Shown: positions 36,373 through 45,363, counted from the stretch's first letter. The stretch: DNA of 64,000 nt from a bacterium (GCA_029561455.1 JAKQIY010000068.1:372001-436000); one strand, 5' to 3'. Made by a program: numbers and translations. Notes: generated by a model from the letters alone, not told the origin.

Positions 36373-38223
36373 TTACAAACTGATATTCATGTCAACCATA
36401 TAGGTTCTTCCCGGCATGGGATATCCATAAATGGTTTCATAATCAGCATCGAGGACATTTTTTAAAGAAATTTTAAAACTGATAAAGGGTATGGGCGGTT
36501 TTACCAGTGCAGCGCAGTTGACCAGGTTATAATCGTCCATAGGAGTTGCATGGAAATCGGCGCCGTAAATATCCATTGCCCGCAGGTAATTAGCGGACAG
36601 GTTAACATAACGCATATCATAAGAAATATTTAAAGTTAACTTTTTCGCAGGAATTTCAGCCGTTTCATCTTCAAGATCGAGTTTGGTCCAGGTGGCATTT
36701 AAATTCAGATGCCTAATCGGCAGCCAGTTGACGACAATTTCATAACCGGAATGCATAAATTCTTTACTATTGAGGAACTTTATATTGGGACGTTGACCGA
36801 CCTGGCGGATCATATTCTCGCCTTCAGAGCGGAACAAACAGGCATCTATGTTTATCTGATCACCCACCTGCTGTGATAAACCAACTTCATAATTCCACAT
36901 CTCTTCCGGTTCCAGTTTTTCATTTCGGGGAGGCATAACATATAGTTCCCGTATTGCCGGGCTGCGAAATCCTTTGGCAGCCGATGCCCGCAGGGAAGTG
37001 TTGGACAAAACATGGTAAACCAGGCCGGCTTTGGGCAGCACTTCCTGTCCGTACAATTCATGCTGTTCAATCCGCACGCCGCCTGATACGATGAAACGTT
37101 GGAATAATAACTGCTGGGTGTGAATATATGGCGCCCATTCGGTCATATTTTGTTCAGTATAGTCGAGCATCGGACTCTTAACAATACTGTCTTTAGCATC
37201 ACCGCCGTATTGTTTATAATCAAAACCAACAGTTGTAGTATTGCCATAGATCGGCTTGATATTATGGTACATCATCACACCGATCGTATGATCGTTGGAT
37301 CGCCAGTTATCATATATTTTATGCCTGCCAAAATTACCATGCACTTTCAGGTTGGATTCGCCTAGCGAGCTTTTATGTACAACAGAAAGATCGGCTCCTG
37401 AACGCCTTATATCATACCAATGATCAACATAGGAAGATTTTTGGGTACCGGGATCGAACATGTAAATATTGGACAAATTGGCATTTAAAGCAATATTGGT
37501 ATTTTTGAAAAGATCGTAACCGATATGCGCCGTGTAAAAATCGCCTTCATAGCCCGAGTAATCACGGTGTCCATCGGTTTGGCGGGTAGCCGCAGTAACA
37601 TAGTATTCCAGTGCGCCAATTTTTCCGCCATGATAACCGGAAAGTTCTTTGCCCGAAAAGCTGCCCAGGCCGCCGCTCACGCGGGTGGTAAATCCATCTT
37701 GCGTCATTTTTTTTGAAACGATGTTGATCACCCCGCCCATAGCATTAGTACCGTACAAGAACGAAGCCGGGCCGCGCACCACCTCAATACGTTCAACACC
37801 GTCGAGAGAATAAGCATCCGGGATGGGGTGACCCATCATACCCATAATATCAGGGCGGCCGTCACGTAAAACCAGGACGCCGGTAACCGGACTCCCACCT
37901 ACCCCGCGGATGCTAATGCCGCCGGCAGCGCCGGAGGATATGCCATAACCCATAACATTCTTTTCCGTAATATTAATGCCGGGCACCAGATCTTTAACCA
38001 GTTCCAAAACGGAATGTGTTGGAGCGGTCTGAATCATAGTTTCATCAATCACGGAAACACTGGCGGCCAAATCCTTTTGTGCACCCTGCACTTTGGTCGC
38101 AGTTACAACAACCGGGTTAAACTTGTATTTTACAGAATCAACATAGACTCCTGATTCATCTGCAAATACAAAATTTGTTACTAAAACACATAACGCAATT
38201 AAAATAAATACACATTGTTTCAT
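36373..38223 (-). CDS. TonB-dependent receptor, probable nickel/metal-chelate receptor
   Basis: 616 residues from ATG 38223, which follows GGGAGG. Signal peptide (CVFILIALCVLVTNFVFA), TonB-box-like region VVVTATKVQGAQ, plug domain (SVLELVKDLVPGINI, RGVGGSPVTGVLVLRDGRP, VERIEVVRGPASFLYGTNAMGG) and a beta barrel ending in a terminal aromatic-type strand (YMVDMNISL). A BtuB/CirA-type receptor. It lies 34 bp after nikR and in front of an ECF S-component, so nickel-complex import is the best guess; a cobalamin-like ligand is an alternative, but no B12 riboswitch is visible. Confidence 0.92.
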   Translation of the reverse strand: MKQCVFILIALCVLVTNFVFADESGVYVDSVKYKFNPVVVTATKVQGAQKDLAASVSVIDETMIQTAPTHSVLELVKDLVPGINITEKNVMGYGISSGAAGGISIRGVGGSPVTGVLVLRDGRPDIMGMMGHPIPDAYSLDGVERIEVVRGPASFLYGTNAMGGVINIVSKKMTQDGFTTRVSGGLGSFSGKELSGYHGGKIGALEYYVTAATRQTDGHRDYSGYEGDFYTAHIGYDLFKNTNIALNANLSNIYMFDPGTQKSSYVDHWYDIRRSGADLSVVHKSSLGESNLKVHGNFGRHKIYDNWRSNDHTIGVMMYHNIKPIYGNTTTVGFDYKQYGGDAKDSIVKSPMLDYTEQNMTEWAPYIHTQQLLFQRFIVSGGVRIEQHELYGQEVLPKAGLVYHVLSNTSLRASAAKGFRSPAIRELYVMPPRNEKLEPEEMWNYEVGLSQQVGDQINIDACLFRSEGENMIRQVGQRPNIKFLNSKEFMHSGYEIVVNWLPIRHLNLNATWTKLDLEDETAEIPAKKLTLNISYDMRYVNLSANYLRAMDIYGADFHATPMDDYNLVNCAALVKPPIPFISFKISLKNVLDADYETIYGYPMPGRTYMVDMNISL

Positions 38224-38257
38224 TACAGCCTCCCGTTTATTGTATGACATGGAAACA

Positions 38258-38677
38258 TTATTTAAGGTTTTTTCCTGTAGTTGTGGTAACCAGCTTGCCA
38301 TGCTTAATCCCTTTCATTCCGATTATTTCATCGGCGATTTGCCTGATCTCACTGGCGCGACCGCGTACCGCCGAAACTTCCAGGCAGTTTTCATGATCGA
38401 GATGAACATGCATGGTAGAGATGATCTGGTGATAATGTTTATGTTCTTTGGCGATTTTATTGTGAGAAATTTGCTGTACATGATGATCGTAAATGATGGT
38501 AATGGTGCCGATAGTTTCCTGGTTTTCATTTTCCCATTCATTTTGCACCAAGGTATCACGAATTAAATCGCGAATTGCCTCGGAACGGTTGGCATAACCT
38601 TTTGCCTGAATCAACTGATCAAATTTTTCTAGTAATTCGGTATCAAGCGAAATACCGAATCGGGTTAATGTACTCAT
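38258..38677 (-). CDS. nikR: Nickel-responsive regulator NikR
   Basis: 139 residues. An N-terminal ribbon-helix-helix (TRFGISLDTELLEKFDQLI, RSEAIRDLIRD) and a C-terminal ACT-like nickel-binding domain with ligands in the H-x10-H-x-H-x5-C pattern: His79, His90, His92, Cys98 (TMHVHLDHENC), the same spacing as His76, His87, His89 and Cys95 of Escherichia coli NikR. It represses nickel uptake genes when Ni2+ is sufficient. First gene of the run to the TonB receptor; an operator-like inverted repeat lies 10 bp upstream of its start. Confidence 0.95.
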   Translation of the reverse strand: MSTLTRFGISLDTELLEKFDQLIQAKGYANRSEAIRDLIRDTLVQNEWENENQETIGTITIIYDHHVQQISHNKIAKEHKHYHQIISTMHVHLDHENCLEVSAVRGRASEIRQIADEIIGMKGIKHGKLVTTTTGKNLK

Positions 38678-38686
38678 CGCTACCTC

Positions 38687-38713
38687 GTGTTACGTTTTTT
38701 AAAAAGATAACAC
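38687..38713. promoter_or_regulatory. Candidate NikR operator
   Basis: gtgttac (38687-38693) and ataacac (38707-38713) form an inverted repeat with a 13-bp spacer. This agrees with the GTGTTAC-N13/14-GTAACAC consensus that I recall for NikR in deltaproteobacteria. It lies immediately upstream of nikR, where it would give autoregulation of the whole operon. A comparative search is needed to confirm. Confidence 0.65.
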
Positions 38714-38776
38714 TCTTTTTTATTAAATGCAATAATTATTTTGGGGAAGAATTATATCAAGTTTTTGCAGGATTGC

Positions 38777-40048
38777 TCAGGAAAAAATCATACTCGAAAA
38801 AGTGACCGTCGAATTCAGGTTATCTATAACGGCGGTGTTGTAATCCAGCAACTGTCCGCGGGCCGGCGGCATTAAATCGAGCAGAGCGGTTAATGCGGAA
38901 TACCCGCAAACATGAAATGGATCGTTGGTGCGTTTAAATATCTGTTGAAATTCAACCCGATCCTGGACGGTAAGAGCGTTGAGTAGTTGGCGGTCGTTTT
39001 GTTCAACATGAGCCAGGTAAACCGGGTCGGGTCGTTTAGGATCGCCATACTTTATTCCAACATGGGCAAAATCGACGCTGGCAATGTAGCATACTGTGCC
39101 CCGGTAAACCGACAAAGCAGCTTTAACAGAATCAATAAAATCGTTATAAATTTTTACTTGTTCCGGGTCGCCAAAAAGCTGGTTTGAGAATGAGCATAAC
39201 ACCGGTAAAATTTTAAAATTCTTAAAATAATGATTCAGGAAAACCGTTTGCAGTTCAATGCTGTGTTCTTCACGGTGAATCAATTCTTCAGCCATAAAGT
39301 CGTTGTGGCAGCGTTTCAATATGTCATTAACCAGATGCGTATCGGTAATTGCCGCGCCGTCCGGGGTAAGAAAATTTTTATCAGTAAGGGCAAACAGGTT
39401 TTGTATACCATAATGACCGATGCCAAGAATAACAAACAAATCGACCGGAGGTCCATTTAATAAAGAACTATATGTATGGGCAAAGGTTCTACCCCCCAGA
39501 CGGATATCTATATGCGGGGCAACAACAGCTTTAATCGGTACAGCGCCGGATACCCCTTTATTGACATGAGGAACATTCTGCATCAGTTTATCCAGAAACC
39601 CGGCAAGCGCAGTCGCATCCTCCGGGTAACTGCTGCCGGCGCATACCGGCAGACGGTTGGGTATTTTTCGATATTCTTGCTGAATTTCCAAAAGCTTTTC
39701 AGCAGCACGCTGGTTATCCAGCAAACACGACTTATCCAGCATTTCAATTAATTCCTGCAAGCGGTTTTCAAACAGGAATTTGTTGAATTTCTTCATATAT
39801 GAAGCGCGGATTTCCATAACGGACGTCTTTCCGTCAAAAAACTCCAGCAGGTAAAATAAATCCTGGGAAATAAATAACTGCTGCGATGATAATTCAAACT
39901 GGTCACGCAGCCCGACAAACGTTTCGCCATTCTCATCGGCAGCGAGAAAAGGTTCAATTCCGTTACGTAACTTGGGATACATTTGTGAAAACAATGGCGT
40001 TAGATCGTTGGTCTGGTCAGGAGGAGTTGCAGAACGTCGCAGGGTCAC
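38777..40048 (-). CDS. MEMO-family protein (AmmeMemoRadiSam system protein B-like) with N-terminal extension
   Basis: 423 residues from a GTG. The C-terminal 270 residues are the MEMO domain: AVVAPHIDIRLGG, LFVILGIGHYG, REEHSIELQTVFL, SVDFAHVG and DPFHVCGYSAL, with His, His and Cys in the positions of the MEMO1 metal site. The N-terminal 130 residues (FELSSQQLFISQDLFYLLEFFDG, then MEIRASYMKKF) look like a PqqD-type winged helix. In the AmmeMemoRadiSam set protein B is accompanied by an AMMECR1 and a radical SAM protein; neither is adjacent here. Same strand as nikR, 99 bp upstream. Function unknown. Confidence 0.85.
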   Translation of the reverse strand: MTLRRSATPPDQTNDLTPLFSQMYPKLRNGIEPFLAADENGETFVGLRDQFELSSQQLFISQDLFYLLEFFDGKTSVMEIRASYMKKFNKFLFENRLQELIEMLDKSCLLDNQRAAEKLLEIQQEYRKIPNRLPVCAGSSYPEDATALAGFLDKLMQNVPHVNKGVSGAVPIKAVVAPHIDIRLGGRTFAHTYSSLLNGPPVDLFVILGIGHYGIQNLFALTDKNFLTPDGAAITDTHLVNDILKRCHNDFMAEELIHREEHSIELQTVFLNHYFKNFKILPVLCSFSNQLFGDPEQVKIYNDFIDSVKAALSVYRGTVCYIASVDFAHVGIKYGDPKRPDPVYLAHVEQNDRQLLNALTVQDRVEFQQIFKRTNDPFHVCGYSALTALLDLMPPARGQLLDYNTAVIDNLNSTVTFSSMIFS

Positions 40049-40139
40049 CGGCTAGTCCTCAAAAAAGTAATGAATGAATTAAAATTTTTTCCGTTAATAA
40101 TCAAAACCAAGTTATGACACAATTATTGACTAGCTGCAA

Positions 40140-42365
40140 TCATCCATCAAAATGGTTATCAGGTGTTGCTGTATACGGATTGATGATTGGTATGTTTATG
40201 GAATCACCCGGTTTCAGTAAATTCCATTTCACATTCTGGTTATAATACGCAATTAACCAGTAAGGGATATTGAATTTTTGATTACAGATTTTCCAGATAT
40301 TATCACCGGGCTGAATTTCATAAACAGTGGTACCGGTTATATGATATGCATTGAATAGCTGATTGCGGATTACCTGATGGAATTCTATTCTTTTACGGTT
40401 GAATTCCTCTTCGCTTACCTGGTTAAATGCCAGTTTAATTTGCTGCCCAACCTTGATTTCCTGCCGGTAATGTAAACGGTTAATTATCCGCAAATACTGG
40501 GCGGATACCCGCAGCCAGTCCGCATAATGGCCAAGGGTCTCTTCCGGCAATACTCTGATCCAGTGTGATTCAAAAATATTAAAATTGAATACCTGGGCAA
40601 GCTCATCTTGCGTACCGACTGATTGTAAAGAATAGTCCGAGGGAAGTTCAGGACCATAAATTTCACCGCCGGCAACAACCAGGCTGTAAGAATTTTGAGA
40701 CAGGTCACTCTGTTCAGGGGAGTTGTTATCCCAGGCATCCGTCAGTTCCGCAGCAGGTGACTGCGGATTTGATTCAACATGAGCACAATTCACCGGCAAA
40801 CCGGGAATTATGGTATCAATCGGCACAATATCTATAGCGGCAAGCGCAGCAGAGATAAAACCAGGTTGTGGTAAACTATTGCTTTGCTCTGTCGCAATAT
40901 CCGGCGTATAATCTAGCCAGGCCAGCAGCGACGCCTGATAACCGGGTAGTAAAGCCAAAGTAGTATCCAGCATTCCGGTAAAAGGATTCTCGGAAAAAGA
41001 ATAAAGAACATCCTGGAAATTTTTACCCGGTTCCACCATTTTGTTATTATAGGTCCAGTATGATTCTGCGTCATCTGTAATTGATATCTCCTTTTCCGGC
41101 ATCAGGTAAAAAATCGTATCGAGGGAAACCGGTTCATTTTTTTGCTGTTCTTCAGGCAGGTCGGCCTGAACAAGCGAAACAGGCGGTTGAACTCCGTTTA
41201 AAAAAGCCAGGCGCGGATCATAATTATCTATATGCGGTAATCGTAGATTAAAACCGACCGGTATATCACAGTGCGCATGAATTACCGGCGCCCGTAATGC
41301 CGGATTATATTCTTTGATCAATTCACACGGTAAAGAAAGTCGTTCAGCAAGTTTATTAATATTCATATTTTCCGGTAAAATAAAACCGGTCAATATTTCC
41401 GGTTGCTCCATTGCCAATGAATCAAAATAATAATGACAATGTTGAACCACCCAGGTTGCGGCCAGAAATTCGGCATAAAAGTTACGCGATGCAAAGCCAA
41501 AGGATCGGCTCTTGTAATTACGTACAACATTGCCAAAATTATCGGCGCCAAATTGACGCCTGGCGCGCGCCATACCATTAACACCATGGTTATAGGCTGT
41601 TATAGCCAAAGGCCAGCTTTCCAGTTCCTGGTAATTATGACGTAATAACCGGGCGGCGGCATCTGTGGCAGCATAGGGATCAAGACGCTCATCGACAACA
41701 TTATTTATTTTTAAATATAACCGACCGGTAGAACGAATGAATTGCCAAAGACCGGCGGCGCCGGATTTTGAAAATGCAAAATTGGTAAAAGATGACTCAA
41801 CGTGGGGCAGATAACAGAGTTCCTCAGGCAACTGGTAACTTTTAAAAATTCTTTTAAATTCGGGTATGAATTTCCCGGATCGTTGCAACCCTGCTTTAAA
41901 ATTGTCGGTCAAACCACGTTGCCCACGAATATTTACTTGTGCTTTGCTATACTTGTCCGGATCATTACTGTCCAGCCATAACAGGTATACATGCCGTTCT
42001 TGATCAGTTAACTGATCATAATCAATATGATCTTTGCGGGCAAAAGTTCCAAGTATCTCACGGTATTCACGGATCAGTGAGGTTACAGTCTTCCAGCGCT
42101 CGCGGGGTCCGGTATCTGGTGAAGAATAATCGTTCAAATTTATAACCTGGTAAACAATATCCAGGTGTTCCGCGTCATGAATAACTACATCATTCTGGGT
42201 ATATATTGAATAAATATAAACCCAAAAATCAACATTATCCTGAATTTCAGGTGGTCGCGGAAAATTCTCTCCGGCGTGTAAGGGCATAATACTGAATATC
42301 ATCCCTAGTAGCAGGATGAATAATCCGTTAAATTGGAATTTTTTCTTGTCAGATGTGCGCGTCAT
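40140..42365 (-). CDS. Membrane-bound lytic murein transglycosylase (MltD-like) with LysM domains
   Basis: 741 residues. Signal or anchor segment (LFILLLGMIFSIMPLHA), an N-terminal helical region, the GH23/SLT domain with catalytic Glu190 (LPHVESSFTNFAFSKSGAAG, later ITAYNHGVNGMARA), a long low-complexity linker, and two C-terminal LysM modules (one ends KVGQQIKLAF; the other is YEIQPGDNIWKICNQKF to KPGDSINIP). It cleaves peptidoglycan glycan strands during remodelling. ATG 42365 preferred; GTG 42374 is in frame. The linker between catalytic and LysM parts is longer than in MltD. Confidence 0.9.
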   Translation of the reverse strand: MTRTSDKKKFQFNGLFILLLGMIFSIMPLHAGENFPRPPEIQDNVDFWVYIYSIYTQNDVVIHDAEHLDIVYQVINLNDYSSPDTGPRERWKTVTSLIREYREILGTFARKDHIDYDQLTDQERHVYLLWLDSNDPDKYSKAQVNIRGQRGLTDNFKAGLQRSGKFIPEFKRIFKSYQLPEELCYLPHVESSFTNFAFSKSGAAGLWQFIRSTGRLYLKINNVVDERLDPYAATDAAARLLRHNYQELESWPLAITAYNHGVNGMARARRQFGADNFGNVVRNYKSRSFGFASRNFYAEFLAATWVVQHCHYYFDSLAMEQPEILTGFILPENMNINKLAERLSLPCELIKEYNPALRAPVIHAHCDIPVGFNLRLPHIDNYDPRLAFLNGVQPPVSLVQADLPEEQQKNEPVSLDTIFYLMPEKEISITDDAESYWTYNNKMVEPGKNFQDVLYSFSENPFTGMLDTTLALLPGYQASLLAWLDYTPDIATEQSNSLPQPGFISAALAAIDIVPIDTIIPGLPVNCAHVESNPQSPAAELTDAWDNNSPEQSDLSQNSYSLVVAGGEIYGPELPSDYSLQSVGTQDELAQVFNFNIFESHWIRVLPEETLGHYADWLRVSAQYLRIINRLHYRQEIKVGQQIKLAFNQVSEEEFNRKRIEFHQVIRNQLFNAYHITGTTVYEIQPGDNIWKICNQKFNIPYWLIAYYNQNVKWNLLKPGDSINIPIINPYTATPDNHFDG

Positions 42366-42708
42366 ATTATCCACTCGAATTATTCACGATACCGGTACTG
42401 GCTTGAAATGAAACAATTTTTCATTTGAATACACATTTCTTTACAGCAACAACAAAGATAAACAATTGAAAATTTTTAAAATACATAAAAAATACGATAT
42501 AATTATTGCAAAAACAATACCAGTTAATAAAACCATAATAATTACAGTAACCTGAAAGCGCCGGATCATATTTTTATTTTTACCGGGCTTTCAACTTTTC
42601 TTTTCTGCAATGTCAATACTGAACAAACGAAATGGTGCAGAAAAATTAAATCCTGGTAAACGTAAATAAATTACAGTCAATTATAAACAGCTTGGACAAA
42701 TGAGCGAA
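42366..42708. other. Intergenic region between transglycosylase and SWIM gene
   Basis: A 343-bp AT-rich gap. No gene seen. Read leftwards, tggtat-N5-ttgc (42508-42522) is a weak sigma-54-like match about 140 bp ahead of the transglycosylase, not strong enough to call. Confidence 0.4.
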
Positions 42709-43179
42709 TCATTGCAATGTATCCGCATCAATTTCATCCCAGTCCGGTTTTTCTTTTGCCAGGAAAATATCGATGAGGCCGGGGTTATAGCGGATAATAT
42801 TCTGAACGATATGCAAGAGTTGTTCTTTATCCAGATTTTCAATTTCTTTCAGCGCTTTACCAATATCCAAAAAATCCTGGCCGTCATATATCCATGAATA
42901 CAGTAGTGCAACCGCATGTTTACAGGTACGGCGGGTTTTATTACAGGTGCAGGAAGTAACAAATTCCTGTCCATGAACTGTAATTTCTACATCAAAGCCT
43001 TTTAGAATGTTGCCAACTCGCCCGGAAAGTTTATTGCGGAACACAGTAGGTCTGGTAACTTCGCAATTCTCATAATAAAGACGGGTTTCGCCATTGGTAA
43101 CATCCCGGTCGTATGCTTCTACCTGTTGAAAGGTCAAACTCTGTAATTCGACACATACCTGGTCATTATTGTTGATCAA
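42709..43179 (-). CDS. SWIM zinc-finger protein
   Basis: 156 residues. A SWIM domain, CxC...CxH, is clear in CTCNKTRRTCKHAVALLYSW, preceded by the usual beta-rich stretch (RVGNILKGFDVEITVHGQEF). SWIM zinc fingers bind DNA or protein and occur N-terminal to SNF2 helicases or alone. This is stand-alone, with no helicase next door. The start is a TTG at 43179 with a poorly spaced AGGAA, so the N terminus is uncertain. Function unknown. Confidence 0.75.
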   Translation of the reverse strand: MINNNDQVCVELQSLTFQQVEAYDRDVTNGETRLYYENCEVTRPTVFRNKLSGRVGNILKGFDVEITVHGQEFVTSCTCNKTRRTCKHAVALLYSWIYDGQDFLDIGKALKEIENLDKEQLLHIVQNIIRYNPGLIDIFLAKEKPDWDEIDADTLQ

Positions 43180-43251
43180 TGATTTAATAACTAATTCCTT
43201 CCTTTATTTATTATAGAATCACAAGATTGGCTTGTTTATTTAACAACATGA

Positions 43252-44193
43252 CTACCTACTTAAAAAATCCTGCATTTTCTTGCGTCGTGCTTTTAATTCG
43301 GCAATTTTCTTTGCCGATTCGGCAGCATAAGGACCATCCGGTTCAACCTGGATAGCCAGTTCAAACTCACTGATGGCATTGCTATATTCATCCTTATCTT
43401 TTTTATTATAAGCCATAGCCATGAAATAATGTGGTTCGCCGCTTTCAGGGTTAATTGCGGCGGCTAGTCCGAATTCGGCTATGGCATCCCATAAACTGGC
43501 GACCGTTGCTTTACGGTATAACGGCATAGCTTTGGTCATATGGATAAAGTATTTAGCTTCCCGGTTATCCGGGACAATTTCAAGCGCTTTGGAAAACTGT
43601 TGTTTAGCGGCATCGTACTTTTTACTATTATAATGATCCCGACCAATTTTTATATAATTATCAGCGGTATTTTGCGTGCTGCGAATCTCCTGAACTTTAC
43701 TTTGTATCCGCACTGAATCACTGTAATTGTGGATTGCTGAAAAAATGTGCAGCGCTTGATCCAAACTGCCGGACTGATATAAAGCATCGCCGATTTTTTC
43801 CTGAACGGTGTTATCATTTGCCCGGTATTGTAAGGCAAGCCGGTACTTTTCAATAGCCTTATTATAACTCCTGGCAGCTAATAATTCATCCCCGGCCTGA
43901 ACATGGATAGCAGCAATTCGCTCATTACATATACTATTAGCAGAATCCAAATTTATTCCCTTGATAAAATAGACCAGGGCGCTATCCGACTGCCTGAGCG
44001 CTAACCAGGACTGGCCGGCCAGGGTATAGGCTAAAATATTTGTAGAATCAGCGGATAGAGCAGCCCGACATTGCTCGATCGCTAGTTCATATTGTCCGGT
44101 AGAATAAAACTCGTTGGCTTTTTTTATAGGCGTACAAGCGACAATTAAGATAACGTACAAAAGAATAAACGGTATACATAATTTCCGGGTCAT
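43252..44193 (-). CDS. TPR-repeat lipoprotein
   Basis: 313 residues from ATG 44193, placed after AAAGGA. Signal peptide with lipobox LIVAC (Cys20), then about seven tetratricopeptide repeats (ANEFYSTGQYELAIEQCRAAL, AYTLAGQSWLALRQSDSALVYF, YNKAIEKYRLALQY, KYDAAKQQFSKALEI). Likely a scaffold on the periplasmic face of a membrane. The upstream 500 bp holds the two 65-nt structured elements, which on this strand would lie in its 5' leader if transcription starts far enough upstream. Confidence 0.85.
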   Translation of the reverse strand: MTRKLCIPFILLYVILIVACTPIKKANEFYSTGQYELAIEQCRAALSADSTNILAYTLAGQSWLALRQSDSALVYFIKGINLDSANSICNERIAAIHVQAGDELLAARSYNKAIEKYRLALQYRANDNTVQEKIGDALYQSGSLDQALHIFSAIHNYSDSVRIQSKVQEIRSTQNTADNYIKIGRDHYNSKKYDAAKQQFSKALEIVPDNREAKYFIHMTKAMPLYRKATVASLWDAIAEFGLAAAINPESGEPHYFMAMAYNKKDKDEYSNAISEFELAIQVEPDGPYAAESAKKIAELKARRKKMQDFLSR

Positions 44194-44329
44194 AGAAATT
44201 GTTTCCTTTGCCTGATCAGAATCCATGATAATTGAATCAATAATTTACATAAATATGATCGGTTTTCAAAAAATAATTTTTTAGAGATTTAAATATGTAA
44301 AATGCATCATCCGGTTATTGACAAAAAAA

Positions 44330-44394
44330 ATACTGAGCCGTCCTTGCAACTGATTTAGGGGGGTCACCAGTTGCGGGGGGTGGACGCTCGGTAT
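44330..44394. repeat. Structured 65-nt element, copy 1
   Basis: Arms atactgagc (44330-44338) and gctcggtat (44386-44394) with an inner gtcc/ggac extension (44340-44343, 44382-44385) enclose a second hairpin gcaactg/cagttgc (44346-44352, 44368-44374). Its 15-nt loop and the following segment each hold a run of six G (44358-44363, 44375-44380). Copy 2 lies 201 bp on with 62 of 65 positions identical. Read on the minus strand it is followed by eight T, so a terminator role is possible. No known RNA family recognised. Confidence 0.8.
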
Positions 44395-44708
44395 TATATT
44401 CAAAACTTGCTTGGATAATGTAACAAAACGTTTTTAAATAAACAATAAGGAATATTCCGTATTATTATGTAAGGGATATCCTCAAAGCAATAATCATATA
44501 GAAAAACTCATCATTAAATCATTAAAATAAATACCGAGCCGTCCTAACAACTGATTTAGGGGGGTCACCAGTTGCGGGGGGTGGACGCTCGGTATTATAT
44601 TTGTACAGCTAAACAACTTGATTAAATATATAATAATCGGCTATAAAAAACAATCGGTAAAAACCTGTAATCTCGTGTAAGGCATTTACTGACAGCAGGA
44701 TAATAAAA
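44395..44708. other. Intergenic DNA around the tandem elements
   Basis: Apart from copy 2 of the 65-nt element (44531-44595), this stretch between copy 1 and the response regulator stop is AT-rich and holds no gene. The 136 bp between the two copies resemble neither element. Both copies share a six-base tatatt flank on their right. Confidence 0.5.
44531..44595. repeat. Structured 65-nt element, copy 2
   Basis: Same fold as copy 1. The outer arms ataccgagc (44531-44539) and gctcggtat (44587-44595) pair perfectly; the single arm difference from copy 1 (C for T at the fifth base) keeps a pair either way, G-C here and G-U there. The inner stem is caactg/cagttg (44548-44553, 44569-44574). The loops and both six-G runs are unchanged. 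On the minus strand it is the first element met after the response regulator stop. Confidence 0.8.
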
Positions 44709-45362
44709 TCAAGATAACTCGATTAGCTGTTCTTTTATCGCATATTTTACCAGATCGGCAAAATTATTTAACTCCAGCTTGTCCATGATCCGGTAACGAT
44801 GGGTTTCAATAGTTTTGGAACTGATATGTAATAAATTGGCGATTTCTTTATTGCTATACCCTTCGGCAAGTAATTTGAGTACTTCAATTTCCCGGGTACT
44901 TAGCACACCATCCTTTTTAGTGCCGTTGATCTCCGGTTCAGTAAGCCAGTTAGTAACAATCGCCCTGGCAATAGCAGGACTGAGATAGATCTGATCCTGC
45001 ATTACAAATCGAATTGCAGAATTCAATTCTTCGGAAGCGGAGTCTTTTAATAAATAGCCCGAAGCGCCATTCGCCAGACTCTGTTTAATATATTCTTCAA
45101 TATGATACATACTGAGAATTATAACCCTGGTCTCCGGGGATACCAGTTTCACTTCCCGGATTGCTTCTATACCCCTCAATTTCGGCATAGATATATCCAA
45201 AATCATAATGTCCGGTTTTTCTTTTTGGGCAATTTTTATTGCTTCAAAACCATCGCCGGCCTTCCCAACCACAGTTACATTTTTAAAAGTCGCTAAAAGA
45301 TGTTCAATGCCTTCGCGTACAATAGTATGATCATCAACAACGACAATTCTTATCTTTTCCAT
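44709..45362 (-). CDS. NarL/FixJ-family response regulator (LuxR HTH)
   Basis: 217 residues: receiver domain (IVVVDDHTIVREG, phosphoacceptor Asp56 in MILDISMPKLRG) and a C-terminal LuxR-type HTH (LSTREIEVLKLLAEGYSNKEIANLLHISSKTIETH, read as two segments around the GYSNKE turn). It lies 1 bp after the stop of the giant HisKA_3 kinase and is its obvious partner; kinases of that class pair with NarL-type regulators. Targets unknown. Confidence 0.95.
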   Translation of the reverse strand: MEKIRIVVVDDHTIVREGIEHLLATFKNVTVVGKAGDGFEAIKIAQKEKPDIMILDISMPKLRGIEAIREVKLVSPETRVIILSMYHIEEYIKQSLANGASGYLLKDSASEELNSAIRFVMQDQIYLSPAIARAIVTNWLTEPEINGTKKDGVLSTREIEVLKLLAEGYSNKEIANLLHISSKTIETHRYRIMDKLELNNFADLVKYAIKEQLIELS

Positions 45363-45363
45363 G

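Noticed and set aside
36373-38223. Cobalamin receptor under a B12 riboswitch
   Set aside because: No B12-box-like leader was seen; the gene follows nikR directly.
42508-42522. Second sigma-54 promoter, leftward
   Set aside because: TGGTAT replaces TGGCAC and the site is about 140 bp from the gene; too weak.
44330-44595. Calling the tandem elements plain rho-independent terminators
   Set aside because: Only copy 1 has a T run (on the minus strand), and the unpaired loops are conserved, which a terminator does not need.
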